Below, in pieces: positions 1 to 8,528 of a stretch of 64,000 nt of DNA (position 1 is the stretch's first letter; each line of letters opens with the position of its first letter). Source of the DNA: Candidatus Gastranaerophilales bacterium (GTDB lineage Bacteria > Cyanobacteriota > Vampirovibrionia > Gastranaerophilales > Gastranaerophilaceae); assembly GCA_944323655.1 (NCBI GenBank), contig CALUTL010000007.1:1-64000 (forward strand). Reading direction: 5' to 3'. The notes below the pieces were generated by a model that was not told the origin of the DNA, searched no databases, and saw only the letters and a list, made by a program, of their open reading frames with translations. The translations under genes were made by a program, and so were the position numbers.

Positions 1-196
1 CAAGGGTAAACGCCCGGTAGCTGTGTTCCAAGCGGATAAGTGCTGAAAGCATATAAGTACGAAGCCCACCGTAAGATAAGATCTCTCATAGCACAAGCTA
101 GTAAGTCTCCTGGCAGAATACCAGGTTGATAGGTCAGAGATGTAAGTATGGCAACATATTCAGTCGACTGATACTAATCGGACGAGGGCTTTTCCT
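1..196 (+). rRNA. rrl: 23S ribosomal RNA, 3' end (partial)
   Basis: The first ~196 bases match the conserved 3' terminal domain of bacterial 23S rRNA, including the segment with GTACGAAGCCCACC, the CAAGCTAGTAAG-like helix and the terminal CTGATACTAATCGGACGAGG. The 5' part lies outside the window. A 5S gene follows about 100 bases later, so this is the tail of an rRNA operon on the plus strand. The exact 3' end is approximate. Confidence 0.93.
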
Positions 197-296
197 AATT
201 AGGTAATCAGATTTATGGTTACTTTAGGATATGATGATTGCGTTTGCTTATAATCATTATGCAACTTTCAGCGTGCAAGCCGCGCATGTCACAAGT

Positions 297-415
297 TTCT
301 TGGTGACAAAGAGTGAGGAAACCACCCGTTCCCATCCCGAACACGGTCGTAAAGACTCACATCGGCGAAGATACTTGGCGGGCCACCGCCTGGGAAAATA
401 GCTCGTTGCCAAGTC
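297..415 (+). rRNA. rrf: 5S ribosomal RNA
   Basis: The segment contains the 5S core CCATCCCGAACACGG, followed by the loop around CGGCGAAGATACTTGG and the GGGAAAATAGC region. The ends pair: CTTGG near 299-303 with CCAAG at 409-413. Length (~119 nt) and position downstream of 23S fit 5S. Ends are placed from the closing stem and may be off by a few bases. Confidence 0.92.
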
Positions 416-425
416 CTATTTTTAA

Positions 426-467
426 AAAGGAAATTTGATTTTTTGTTTAATCGAATTTCCTTTTTTA
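426..467 (+). terminator. Rho-independent terminator of the rRNA operon
   Basis: An inverted repeat (AAAGGAAATTTGATT paired with AATCGAATTTCCTTT) is followed by a T-run immediately after the 5S gene. Confidence 0.85.
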
Positions 468-516
468 TTGTTTTAATTTCTGCAATTCCTTTTATATTCA
501 ATGTTGAAAATTTCTT

Positions 517-1053
517 TTAATTACTTTTATATATTCTTCTTAATACGTAAAGGTCATTTTCACTTAGAGTTGAAATATTCTTTTTGTGCGGAACATACAT
601 TATATCATCTATTTCAATTCCGTGTCCGAGCCCCAAGGCGTGACCGAATTCGTGCATTATAGCGCAGTATATACTTAAATCGGTCGTATTTTTTCCTGAA
701 TGTTCATTAGGAAGACCTATATCTATGGAAATTTTATTTATTGTTTGGTTGATTACGCTTAAATATTTGCACATACCTTCGTAAACTCGTCCGACTTTTA
801 CCCAGTGTATTACTATGTCTGCATTTTGCGGATTTAAAGTTTCTTGAAAAAACACGTATATATTTTCTGATTTTAGAATTTTATTCCATTCAAGCATTGA
901 TTTTTTAACTTGTGAATAAAAAAATTCTTTGTTATTAATTTGCGCTGTAATAGGGGTAATGTAAACGGTGACAATATTTTTATCCCAGCGGCAAAGTTTC
1001 CCGCGGATTAAGGAATTTTTTATGTATAAATCAATATTTTCTGATACCGGCAT
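517..1053 (-). CDS. Matrixin-like zinc metalloprotease (metzincin)
   Basis: This 178-residue protein carries the zinc-binding signature HEFGHALGLGH at residues 134-144 (three His ligands, catalytic Glu135). A Met-turn-like DIMY follows at 150-153, the pairing that defines metzincins such as family M10 matrixins. The N-terminal half has the strand pattern typical of that fold (VTVYI, then W-rich helices). No signal peptide or propeptide is visible, so it is either cytosolic or exported by a route other than Sec. An in-frame stop four codons upstream fixes the ATG as the most upstream start; no Shine-Dalgarno sequence is seen. It is divergent from the zinc-ribbon gene. The substrate is unknown. 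Confidence 0.8.
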   Translation of the reverse strand: MPVSENIDLYIKNSLIRGKLCRWDKNIVTVYITPITAQINNKEFFYSQVKKSMLEWNKILKSENIYVFFQETLNPQNADIVIHWVKVGRVYEGMCKYLSVINQTINKISIDIGLPNEHSGKNTTDLSIYCAIMHEFGHALGLGHGIEIDDIMYVPHKKNISTLSENDLYVLRRIYKSN

Positions 1054-1142
1054 TGTCTGATATTATCAAGTTATCAAATTTGTTTCATCATTTTTACGAA
1101 GTAAAATTTTGACTTTTAATAAAAAATAATTATACAAATGGT

Positions 1143-1520
1143 ATGATTTTACTGGAGTTATTTAAGAAAAACAGAATATGCACTCATGACAGAGTAAAAA
1201 TTGACAGTGATTTTTCGTACTGTCCGGATTGCGGCGAATTAATTGAAAATAAATGGTTTATCACCAGATGTGCTTGTTGCGGTGTAAAGCTAAAGGCTAC
1301 CAAAAAAAACGGTGAGGTGGTGCCGGAAAGTCATTATTGTAAAAATTGCGGCGGTAAAGAGTATAAAGTTGAACGACTTGAAAAAATAAACTTTATAAAT
1401 ATTGATTATGCAGTTTTGGTTAAGGACATTGTAAAGCCGGCAGTTTCGTCAAAAGTTCAGACCTGGATTGATCTTAAAACATCCAATTACACACCAGAAT
1501 TGCTGACACAATTCCTATAA
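1143..1520 (+). CDS. Zinc-ribbon hypothetical protein
   Basis: This 125-residue protein has three CxxC knuckles (CPDCG, CACCG, CKNCGG) in residues 27-70, consistent with one or two zinc ribbons. The C-terminal half has no recognisable domain. Its last 47 bases overlap the 3' end of the convergent spmB gene, so the final ~15 residues are encoded by the antisense of spmB; the original stop may have been lost. No Shine-Dalgarno sequence is obvious at the ATG. Function is unknown; nucleic-acid or protein binding would be typical of zinc ribbons. Confidence 0.65.
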   Translation: MILLELFKKNRICTHDRVKIDSDFSYCPDCGELIENKWFITRCACCGVKLKATKKNGEVVPESHYCKNCGGKEYKVERLEKINFINIDYAVLVKDIVKPAVSSKVQTWIDLKTSNYTPELLTQFL

Positions 1521-2007
1521 TATCGGCAAGAAGCCCGACTGCAAGTGCGTAGCGGATTTTAGAAATTCCGACAGCTCCGAAATAAACGGCTAGTACATAA
1601 AAAGTTGTTTCGCTTGAGCCTACCATAATTGCTGCAAGTTTTGTAGTGAATGCGTCAGGGCCTGCATTATGTGCAATGTCCGAAAATATACCGAGAGCCG
1701 CAGAGCCGGAAAGCGGACGGACTATCATAAGCGGAATTACGTCGGCTGAAATATTAAAATGTGATAAAATTGGCGAAAGCAGTGTACCTATACCTTCAAT
1801 TATTCCTGAGGCTCTAAGCATTGAAATCCCGACCATAATTGCAACAAGATAAGGAATTATGTTTACGGAAACTTTAAACCCCTCTTTTGCGCCGGTTGTG
1901 AACACTTCATACAACGGAACTTTTCGTATAAGTCCGAAGGTTAGGATTATAATGATAATTGCAGGAAGCGCCCATATTGAAATTATGTTCATTGCGGATT
2001 GCATCAT
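1474..2007 (-). CDS. spmB: Spore maturation protein B family membrane protein
   Basis: This 177-residue polytopic membrane protein belongs to the nucleoside-recognition (Gate) superfamily in the SpmB branch. It has conserved stretches such as the SGIIEGIG segment, RPLSGSAALGIF and GSSETTFYVLAVYFGAVGI. It starts inside the end of the upstream spmA gene (4-base overlap), the usual SpmA-SpmB pair. In Bacillus the pair affects spore cortex dehydration, but it is also found in many non-sporulating bacteria, where the role (probably small-molecule or envelope transport) is unsettled. Nothing else here suggests sporulation. Confidence 0.85.
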   Translation of the reverse strand: MMQSAMNIISIWALPAIIIIILTFGLIRKVPLYEVFTTGAKEGFKVSVNIIPYLVAIMVGISMLRASGIIEGIGTLLSPILSHFNISADVIPLMIVRPLSGSAALGIFSDIAHNAGPDAFTTKLAAIMVGSSETTFYVLAVYFGAVGISKIRYALAVGLLADIIGIVSAILVCNWMF

Positions 2008-2633
2008 TGTAAGCGTCCTCCGTCAAATTGGTCGTGTGAAACCTTATTATCAATTTGTGGGGCCCAAAATTTTTCAAATAATTTGGCAATAAAAATTGCG
2101 CTTAAAAAAGCAATAGTTGTTACAAGAAGTGTCGGTGCTATAATTTCTGTCGGATTTTTGTATCCGATTCCGATTAAAACAGCAATTACAGTTGCCGGTA
2201 TAAGCTGAAATCCAGCTGTGTTCATTGCAAGAAACATACACATAGCATTTGATGCCGATTTTTTGTCGGTGTTGTGTTTTTGAAGTTCTTCCATTGCTTT
2301 TATACCGATTGGTGTTGCGGCATTTGTCAGCCCAAAAGCATTCGCAGTAAAACTCATAGCAATATCTCCAACAGCCGGTGAATCCTCTGGAATCTCTTTA
2401 AAAAGTCTTTTCGTAATCGGTTTTATGATTTTTGAGATAAGTTCAACTAATCCCGATTTTTTGGCTATTTCCATCATCCCAAGCCAGAATGCCATAATCC
2501 CGATTAAGGAAAACGCTACCTTAACACTGAGTTCTGCGCCTGTCAGAATTGAATTAACAACCTCATTCAGTCTGCCGTTTACAGCACCTGCTATAATTGA
2601 AATTACAATAAGAAAATAAAAAATGTAATTCAT
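2004..2633 (-). CDS. spmA: Spore maturation protein A family membrane protein
   Basis: This 209-residue membrane protein of the nucleoside-recognition family is the SpmA partner of the gene that follows. It shows AFWLGMMEIAKKSGL, the GDIAMSFTANAFGLTNAATP segment typical of SpmA, and several hydrophobic helices. It is translationally coupled to spmB through the overlapping stop and start. The pair probably forms one membrane complex. Function outside sporulation is unknown. Confidence 0.85.
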   Translation of the reverse strand: MNYIFYFLIVISIIAGAVNGRLNEVVNSILTGAELSVKVAFSLIGIMAFWLGMMEIAKKSGLVELISKIIKPITKRLFKEIPEDSPAVGDIAMSFTANAFGLTNAATPIGIKAMEELQKHNTDKKSASNAMCMFLAMNTAGFQLIPATVIAVLIGIGYKNPTEIIAPTLLVTTIAFLSAIFIAKLFEKFWAPQIDNKVSHDQFDGGRLQ

Positions 2634-2696
2634 AAAAGTATTAAACCATTAATAAAAGGTTAGGTCAATTAATATAAATTTGAAGCTAAAATTGAA

Positions 2697-2727
2697 GAGG
2701 CACCGAATTTGAAAAATTCGGCGCCTC
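2697..2727 (-). terminator. Hairpin terminator downstream of the EF-hand gene
   Basis: A strong inverted repeat (GAGGCACCGAATTT paired with AAATTCGGCGCCTC) lies between the end of the minus-strand gene at 2750 and the start of spmA. It would insulate spmAB from the gene upstream. The following T-tract is imperfect. Confidence 0.6.
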
Positions 2728-2749
2728 AAAAAATTTTATTTTAAGAAAT

Positions 2750-3454
2750 TTACCAATGTCTGTGATATTCGTTGTATTTTGGTCTGTGCGGCGGCGCCGG
2801 TCTATGATTATGCGGCGGCGGGGGACCGTAGGGTCTATGATAATGCGGACGCGGATAATAATAGTATGGAAGCGGAGGAAGTGTATAATAAGGGATTGTC
2901 AAAATCCTCATAAAATCAACAAATTTGTCTACATTTTTGTTGTTCATATACGTATTCATTACGTTTTTGTATTCTCTGTAATTCATTGTATTCGGGTCTG
3001 AACCGTCTTCGTTATACATTTTCGAAAGTGTTGTAAATTGTGCCGCATCTTCGCTCATTTGTTCATCTGTATATGGGTATAATTGAGTTTCATTCCAGTT
3101 CTTTCTCTCTGTTCGCATAACCTCTTTGGCTGAAATTACTCCGTTGCCATTCCCGTTTGCATCAATCTCATCAAATACCTGACGCATTGATTTGTCGTTT
3201 TCGTCAGGATCTGATTTCGTTATGTCACCCACGACAAAACAATTTGGAACGGATGTTACTGTTTTTGTCGGAACATAGGTGTAATATTGCGGAGTTACAG
3301 GATAATAATAAATCTGTGCATCTGCTTCTGCCATCGGTGCTGAGGCTGCAATAGCTATCGCTGCAGCTCCTGCCGCATTTTTAAGTTTGTTTTTTGTTCC
3401 ATCACCTCTAAAACTATGCGGATTTGTTTGGTATTTTATTGCCGAAACTTTCAT
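2750..3454 (-). CDS. Exported EF-hand-like protein with His/Pro/Tyr-rich tail
   Basis: The 234-residue protein begins with a short polar segment ending in HSFRGDG (residues 13-19). A hydrophobic stretch at 26-46 resembles a Sec signal peptide, with cleavage likely after the Ala-Asp-Ala before Gln47. An EF-hand-type loop lies at residues 100-111 (Asn-Gly repeats, Ile at loop position 8, Glu111 at position 12), with a degenerate second acidic loop around residue 150. The last ~50 residues are extremely rich in Pro, His and Tyr and could bind metal or the cell wall. The polar N-terminal extension before the signal peptide is shared in style with several other proteins in this window. Function is unknown; extracytoplasmic calcium binding is plausible. 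Confidence 0.65.
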   Translation of the reverse strand: MKVSAIKYQTNPHSFRGDGTKNKLKNAAGAAAIAIAASAPMAEADAQIYYYPVTPQYYTYVPTKTVTSVPNCFVVGDITKSDPDENDKSMRQVFDEIDANGNGNGVISAKEVMRTERKNWNETQLYPYTDEQMSEDAAQFTTLSKMYNEDGSDPNTMNYREYKNVMNTYMNNKNVDKFVDFMRILTIPYYTLPPLPYYYYPRPHYHRPYGPPPPHNHRPAPPHRPKYNEYHRHW

Positions 3455-3655
3455 TCATTAACCCCCATTTTTTGACCACATGTTTATATTAAATTGCTGA
3501 AGATTTTTTTTGCCAGATTGTAAAATTTTTGTTACATTTTTCGTGGTTTATATAAAATGTTTTGTAAAGTTTTATTGCAATAAAATTAAAAACTGAAAAT
3601 AGCAGGGTTGTATATATTTTATATATATAATTAAGTATAAAGAGGAGCTTTAGCT

Positions 3656-5074
3656 ATGGGTGATTTCCCGATAGGTGGATATAATCCGGATCAAAAAGTC
3701 GGTAGATATACCAGAGGTGAACTTGAACAATTAAAGCAGTATTCACTTCAGTTGATACGCAACAAGGCTATGATGTCGATGCAACAATCTATTATGCAAG
3801 CAAGGCTTCAGCAAATGCAACAACAAAATGCTAATGGGCAAAGTCAAGGTGGTAGCGGTGTTGAAGGTTTTGTTAAAAATGCTGTTACTACTGGGGTTGA
3901 TTTATATAAAAATATTAAAAATATAAAATCTGAAAAATCTACATCTACTGGAACGCAAACACAACAAACAGGAAATACACATAAATCAACCGCTACTGGT
4001 GGAACAACTGGCAGTGAAACCCCATCAGGTAAAGCAACCGGTGTTGATACAAGCAGTTCATCAGCGGTTTATGATACAACTTCGCTGGATAATATTTCAA
4101 CAAAACTTTCTAGTCCTGATATTTCAACGGAAGATTTAAACTCTTTAAAAGCAGAACTTGGAACCTCTAAAGCTGATGTTACGGCTAAACTTTCTGCTGC
4201 ACAAGTTGATTTAAGTAATATTCAGAGCCAGCAGCAAACGGCAGAATCAAATGTAACAAGGCTTGAAGGCGAAGTTAGTAATGCAGAAACTACCAAAAAT
4301 GATGCTAAAAAGACTTTAGATGATAATACAAGCAAATTAAACCAATCTGTAAAATCAAGAGATCAGCTTGATGAAATGTTGAGTTCGGTCAATGAAGAAT
4401 ATAAAGGTAAATGTGATGCGGTAAAAAATTGTGAAAAAGAAAAATCTTCTGCTCAAACTGAGGTTTCTAATGCTAAAACATCAGTAGCGCAGGCAGAAAC
4501 CGGAGTGACAATGGCCCAACAGCAGTTAAGTTCAGCGCAGGCAACGCTTGAAAGTACATCTCCAACACTTCCGGATGGAAAACCAAATCCCCAGTATACA
4601 GCTGCTCAAGCTGCCGTTAAAGCCGCAGAACAACAAAAAGAACAGGCTGATAAAGCGTTAGCAGATGCAAAACAATCTCTTAACGATGCTGAAGGCAAGC
4701 TTAATACGGCTGAACAAAATTTGCAAAATGCTCAGGACGCTAAAAACCAAACTTTACAAAAACTTCAAGAAACAGATTCCAAATACAAGGAAACTGCAAA
4801 ACGATGCGACCAAATGCAAAAAAGTGTTCAACAAAATCAGAAAAATTACGATTCTTCACTTGAAACTTTTGATAATGCAAATGAAAATTATGAAAAATTT
4901 AATACAGAACTTCAGTCACAAGAAGGTATTATAAATCAGCTTAAAGTTTATGAAGAAAAAGTTGCAAATCTTCAGACCGCAGCCGCAAAAGTTGATCAAC
5001 TTGAAGCTTCAATAAATCAAAAAATGCAAGGAACAGAGCAAAAATCTGATAAAAAACCTGATGTGCAAGCTTAA
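3656..5074 (+). CDS. Long coiled-coil protein, Ala/Gln/Lys-rich
   Basis: The 472-residue protein has a good ribosome site (AGAGGAG) ahead of the ATG. Residues 1-65 are helical and Gln-rich and 85-145 are a low-complexity Ser/Thr/Gly linker. From ~150 to 470 it is almost uninterrupted heptad-like sequence rich in Ala, Gln, Lys and Glu, i.e. a long coiled coil. No signal peptide or membrane segment is visible. Such proteins can be scaffolds or secreted filamentous or translocator proteins; nothing here decides. It ends at a bidirectional terminator shared with the convergent acyl-CoA synthetase gene. Confidence 0.7.
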   Translation: MGDFPIGGYNPDQKVGRYTRGELEQLKQYSLQLIRNKAMMSMQQSIMQARLQQMQQQNANGQSQGGSGVEGFVKNAVTTGVDLYKNIKNIKSEKSTSTGTQTQQTGNTHKSTATGGTTGSETPSGKATGVDTSSSSAVYDTTSLDNISTKLSSPDISTEDLNSLKAELGTSKADVTAKLSAAQVDLSNIQSQQQTAESNVTRLEGEVSNAETTKNDAKKTLDDNTSKLNQSVKSRDQLDEMLSSVNEEYKGKCDAVKNCEKEKSSAQTEVSNAKTSVAQAETGVTMAQQQLSSAQATLESTSPTLPDGKPNPQYTAAQAAVKAAEQQKEQADKALADAKQSLNDAEGKLNTAEQNLQNAQDAKNQTLQKLQETDSKYKETAKRCDQMQKSVQQNQKNYDSSLETFDNANENYEKFNTELQSQEGIINQLKVYEEKVANLQTAAAKVDQLEASINQKMQGTEQKSDKKPDVQA

Positions 5075-5100
5075 AAATTAACAATTAAAAAAAATAAAAA

Positions 5101-5139
5101 AAACAGACATCTCTTAAAAATTTAAGAAATGTCTGTTTT
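5101..5139. terminator. Bidirectional terminator between convergent genes
   Basis: AAACAGACAT paired with ATGTCTGTTT, extended through a TCTTAAA/TTTAAGA arm, lies between the coiled-coil gene (plus) and the acyl-CoA synthetase gene (minus), with A-rich and T-rich flanks on the two sides. Confidence 0.85.
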
Positions 5140-5163
5140 AGTTTTTGAAGTTATTTATACTTC

Positions 5164-7335
5164 TTATTTACCGCAGGAGCAAGTTACGGAGCCGCAGCCG
5201 CATTTGCAGCCAAGAGCTTCTTTAGCTTCTTCCATTCTGACTTTGATACGTCCGTCAACCGCAATTCCTTCGCCAGTTGTTTCAGAAATCAAAAGTGGGT
5301 TGATATCGAGTTCGTCGATGAATTTGAAGTCGCTTACAAGCTGTGACAATCTCAATAATGTCTCTTGGATTTGGTCGATTTGTGCGGGTTTTGTGCCTCT
5401 TGCACCTTCTAATAACTTGTATGCTTTTACAGATTTAATCATTTCTTCAGCATCAACATCTGTTAATGGTGCAATTCTAAAGGTTACGTCTTTCATAACT
5501 TCTACAAAGACACCGCCTAAACCGAACATCATCATCGGACCGTATTGAGGATCTGTTGCGATACCGCATACCATTTCACGGTTGCCTTTTACCATTTCCT
5601 GAATAATTACGCCTTCCAAACCGTCAAGAAGTCCTTTTGCTTCAAGTCTTTCTAACAGGCCTTTGTATTCTTTTCTTAACTGTTCTTCTGATTTAATGTT
5701 TACAACAACACCGCCAACGTCTGTTTTGTGGGAAGTTGTTTTTGAAGTCATCTTCATTACAACAGGGTAGCCGATTGAATTTCCAAGTTCTACAACTTCT
5801 TCTTCATTTGTTGCAAGACCGTATTTGCAAGCTCGGATTCCGTATGCCTGAAGTACGTCGATTGATTCTAATGTTGTAAGTTGTGCTCTGTCTTCAGAAA
5901 GTGCGTTTTTAATGATTTTTTCAACTTTAGCTCTGTCTACGTCGTAGCATGGAATTTTGCCTTCCGGTCTTTCCATCCAGAGTCTTTGTTGGTTTAATCT
6001 GTTTAATCCGTCTGCTGCTTGTTCTGCGTACATAAAGAACGGCATATTAACATTCATATCTGAAAGTTTTGTGAAAAATTCGTTTTTAGTCATAAATACG
6101 CCGATAACTGGTTTTTGCGGATTTTTAGCCTTAATTTCCATCAATGCTTCTGCTACATCAATATCTTTCAAGCCAAGGAACGGAAGATAAATTGTTATAA
6201 TCATATCTACATTTTCATCGGCTATAACTGTTTCAAGAGTTTGTTTGTAGTGTTCGATAGGTGCTGAAGCTATCATATCTATCGGGTTTTTAACTGATGC
6301 TGCTGCAGGGAGGAAGCTTCTTAATTTTTCTTTTGTTTCATCAGAAATTTTTGCCATTTGCATACCGTATTCGCAAACTGCGTCTGTTGCCATAATTCCC
6401 GGGCCGCCTGAGTTTGTGATAATTGCTACTCTGTCGCCTTTCGGAATCGGGCAGTTTGCAAAAACTTTTGCTGTTTCAAACAGGTTTTGAAGTGAAAATT
6501 CTCTTATAACACCTGATTGATTAAGTAATGCTGCTGCTGCTTTGTCTGCTCCTGCTAATGAACCAGTGTGAGAAGATGCTGCTGATGCGCCTGCTGCTGA
6601 ACGTCCTGATTTTAATGCCAAGATAGGTTTCTTTTTAGAAACTCTTGATGCTAATTTTCTGAAGTTTGCCGGGTTTTGAATTGATTCCATATAAAGCAGA
6701 ATCTGTTTAACATCATCATCATTTTCCCAGTATTCAATTGCTGTTTCAGCGTTTACATCAGCCTGGTTGCCGATTGATATAAACTGCGCAAAACCAAGGT
6801 TAAGGTCTTTCAATATGTTCAAAATACCGCCGCCTAATGCGCCTGATTGTGATACGAAACCGATGTTTCCTCTTTCAGGAAGGCTTTCTGCAAAGCATCC
6901 GTCCATTCTGATTTCAGGATTTGTGTTCACAACGCCCAAGCAGTTCGGGCCAACACATCTCATGCCATATTCTTTTATTTTTTCTACTAATTGTTTTTCA
7001 AGTTCGGCACCTTCTTTGCCTGTTTCTTTAAAGCCGGCTGTGATTATGCACAAACCTTTGATGCCCTTTTCGTGGCACTGGTCTATTGTTGCAAGAACAA
7101 ATTTTGAATTTACAACGATAAGTGCAAGGTCAACTTCTCCAGGTACATCCAATATTGTCGGATATGCTTGTAATCCTTCAATTATGCCGCCTTTCGGGTT
7201 TACAGGATATATCTTCCCGTTGAACTTGTATTCTTGCAATCTTTTCATAATATCTGATCCGATTGTGTGTTCTTTTGTTGACGCACCGATTACCGCTATT
7301 GATTTCGGTTTCATGATTTTGTCTAAAATGCTCAT
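5164..7335 (-). CDS. ADP-forming acetate/acyl-CoA synthetase (fused alpha-beta)
   Basis: This 723-residue NDP-forming acyl-CoA synthetase converts acyl-CoA, ADP and phosphate to the acid, CoA and ATP, giving substrate-level ATP in fermenters. The CoA-binding domain is N-terminal (VIGASTKEHTIGSDI near 14-28, PVNPKG near 44-49). A succinyl-CoA-synthetase-like ligase domain follows, with the expected phospho-His in SSHTGSLAG (about residue 256). An ATP-grasp domain occupies ~490-700 (IGYPVVMKMTSKTTSHKTD; MMMFGLGGVFVEV). The length is normal for the fused type. Unusually, the protein ends in a Cys-rich tail, CKCGCGSVTCSCGK. The gene stands alone between a terminator and a small hypothetical gene. 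The acyl substrate cannot be read from sequence. Confidence 0.9.
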   Translation of the reverse strand: MSILDKIMKPKSIAVIGASTKEHTIGSDIMKRLQEYKFNGKIYPVNPKGGIIEGLQAYPTILDVPGEVDLALIVVNSKFVLATIDQCHEKGIKGLCIITAGFKETGKEGAELEKQLVEKIKEYGMRCVGPNCLGVVNTNPEIRMDGCFAESLPERGNIGFVSQSGALGGGILNILKDLNLGFAQFISIGNQADVNAETAIEYWENDDDVKQILLYMESIQNPANFRKLASRVSKKKPILALKSGRSAAGASAASSHTGSLAGADKAAAALLNQSGVIREFSLQNLFETAKVFANCPIPKGDRVAIITNSGGPGIMATDAVCEYGMQMAKISDETKEKLRSFLPAAASVKNPIDMIASAPIEHYKQTLETVIADENVDMIITIYLPFLGLKDIDVAEALMEIKAKNPQKPVIGVFMTKNEFFTKLSDMNVNMPFFMYAEQAADGLNRLNQQRLWMERPEGKIPCYDVDRAKVEKIIKNALSEDRAQLTTLESIDVLQAYGIRACKYGLATNEEEVVELGNSIGYPVVMKMTSKTTSHKTDVGGVVVNIKSEEQLRKEYKGLLERLEAKGLLDGLEGVIIQEMVKGNREMVCGIATDPQYGPMMMFGLGGVFVEVMKDVTFRIAPLTDVDAEEMIKSVKAYKLLEGARGTKPAQIDQIQETLLRLSQLVSDFKFIDELDINPLLISETTGEGIAVDGRIKVRMEEAKEALGCKCGCGSVTCSCGK

Positions 7336-7390
7336 CTTTTTACGTCCTTTCTTCGTAAGTTTTTTGTTCTCATGTTTATTTTTAATTTAG

Positions 7391-7807
7391 TTATTCTTCT
7401 ATTTCGAATGTTTTTAAAAGTTTGTGTCCGATTTTTTTTAGGCCGTTTTTAATCTTTTGTCCTAAAGTCATCGGCTGATTTTTTACTTTCTGGTCATATA
7501 CACCTATTAAATGTTCTGCTAAACTTTCATATAAATCAGCATTTTTTGAAACGGTACCTTCAGCTTTAATCCCTTTGTTTTTTATAAAATGGTCTTCTCG
7601 TTGAACTATAAGAGATACGTTATTCTGTTTATGATTTTGTCTGATATATATGTTGTAGGGTTTGTCTTTAATCAAGTTTTCCATTGCATTGTAAGCTTTT
7701 CTTACATATTTCGCAGGTTCATAACTTAAATCCCCCGGTATTATGTCAATTCTGCCTTGGAAATTTTGTGAATTTAATTGTGAGTTTGTGATGTTTTGTA
7801 CTTGCAT
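7391..7807 (-). CDS. Small hypothetical protein with N-terminal F-x-G motif
   Basis: The 138-residue protein starts with an Asn/Gln/Ser-rich segment leading into QNFQGRID (residues 14-21), the same N-terminal pattern seen in several other proteins of this window. The body is mixed alpha/beta and ends in a basic helix (residues ~110-133, Lys-rich) that could be amphipathic. There is no signal peptide or known domain. It lies just upstream of the acyl-CoA synthetase gene and downstream of the radical SAM gene on the same strand, possibly one transcript. Function is unknown. Confidence 0.6.
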   Translation of the reverse strand: MQVQNITNSQLNSQNFQGRIDIIPGDLSYEPAKYVRKAYNAMENLIKDKPYNIYIRQNHKQNNVSLIVQREDHFIKNKGIKAEGTVSKNADLYESLAEHLIGVYDQKVKNQPMTLGQKIKNGLKKIGHKLLKTFEIEE

Positions 7808-7826
7808 TATTTTTCCCTTTCAATTA

Positions 7827-8450
7827 CTAATATCCGTTTACAATCCACTCTCTCACTCTGAATTTTGCACCAAGATCTTTTGCTATTTGTTCGCATTTTT
7901 CAAGATCAAGATGTCTGCCTTTGTAGCCTTCAACTACGCTTGCGACAACCGAAATGTTTTCATCGGCGCAAGATTTTATGAATTTTCTAACTTCTTCATA
8001 AGCTTCTTCAAATTTTGGCTGCGAAAGTTCGTTATATTCTTCTTTTGTGGCACCATTCAGGCTTACAGAAAATTCATCCACAAGCCCTTTAAGTTCAGGT
8101 ACAACATTTCTTTTATACACAAAATTCGCATGTCCGTTTGTGTTTACTCTTATTTTAGATTCGGGACGTTTATTTTTAATATATTTTGCAACTTCCTTCA
8201 ATTCGTCAAACTTCAACATCGGTTCTCCGTATCCGCAGAAGATAATTTCTTCGGACGGAGTTGCAGGGTAAATCTTTTCAAATTGATCTATTACATCTTG
8301 GGCCGTTGAATTTTCATTATCCAACCAAAGCTCTTGGCCTTTAACATCGCTTTTGTCATTCCTTAAACAAAAAATACATTCATTTGTGCAGCGGTTGGTT
8401 AGGTTAATATAAATTTTTCCGTCTAATGTATATACTAAAACGTTTGACAT
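7827..8450 (-). CDS. Radical SAM protein, TatD-associated type
   Basis: The 207-residue protein has the radical SAM cluster motif CTNECIFC (Cys21, Cys25, Cys28) right after a short N-terminal beta segment. A glycine-rich GYGEPML motif and a SVSLNGATKEEY segment follow. The short length and N-terminal pattern (VYTLDGKIYINLTNRC) resemble the family annotated as TatD-linked radical SAM proteins; the reaction is not established. I place the start at the ATG at 8450 because GGAAAGG lies 6-8 bases upstream; a TTG at 8468 is in frame but has no such site. No tatD is visible next to it. Confidence 0.8.
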   Translation of the reverse strand: MSNVLVYTLDGKIYINLTNRCTNECIFCLRNDKSDVKGQELWLDNENSTAQDVIDQFEKIYPATPSEEIIFCGYGEPMLKFDELKEVAKYIKNKRPESKIRVNTNGHANFVYKRNVVPELKGLVDEFSVSLNGATKEEYNELSQPKFEEAYEEVRKFIKSCADENISVVASVVEGYKGRHLDLEKCEQIAKDLGAKFRVREWIVNGY

Positions 8451-8528
8451 TTCTTGCCTTTCCAACAAAATTATCGCATGCTCAAAGTTTATTTACAAGA
8501 GCATAATCGGAAAAATCAGCCGTTATTT

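Noticed and set aside
289..501. 70-residue open frame on the minus strand over the 5S rRNA gene
   Set aside because: It lies antisense to 5S rRNA and its terminator; no ribosome site and no protein-like composition.
1474..2633. Evidence for sporulation from spmA/spmB and the GerMN protein
   Set aside because: Both families occur widely in non-sporulating bacteria, and an outer-membrane assembly system with no other spore gene argues against it.
4665..4934. Second frame inside the coiled-coil gene
   Set aside because: It is a shadow of low-complexity Lys/Gln-rich coding sequence in the main frame.
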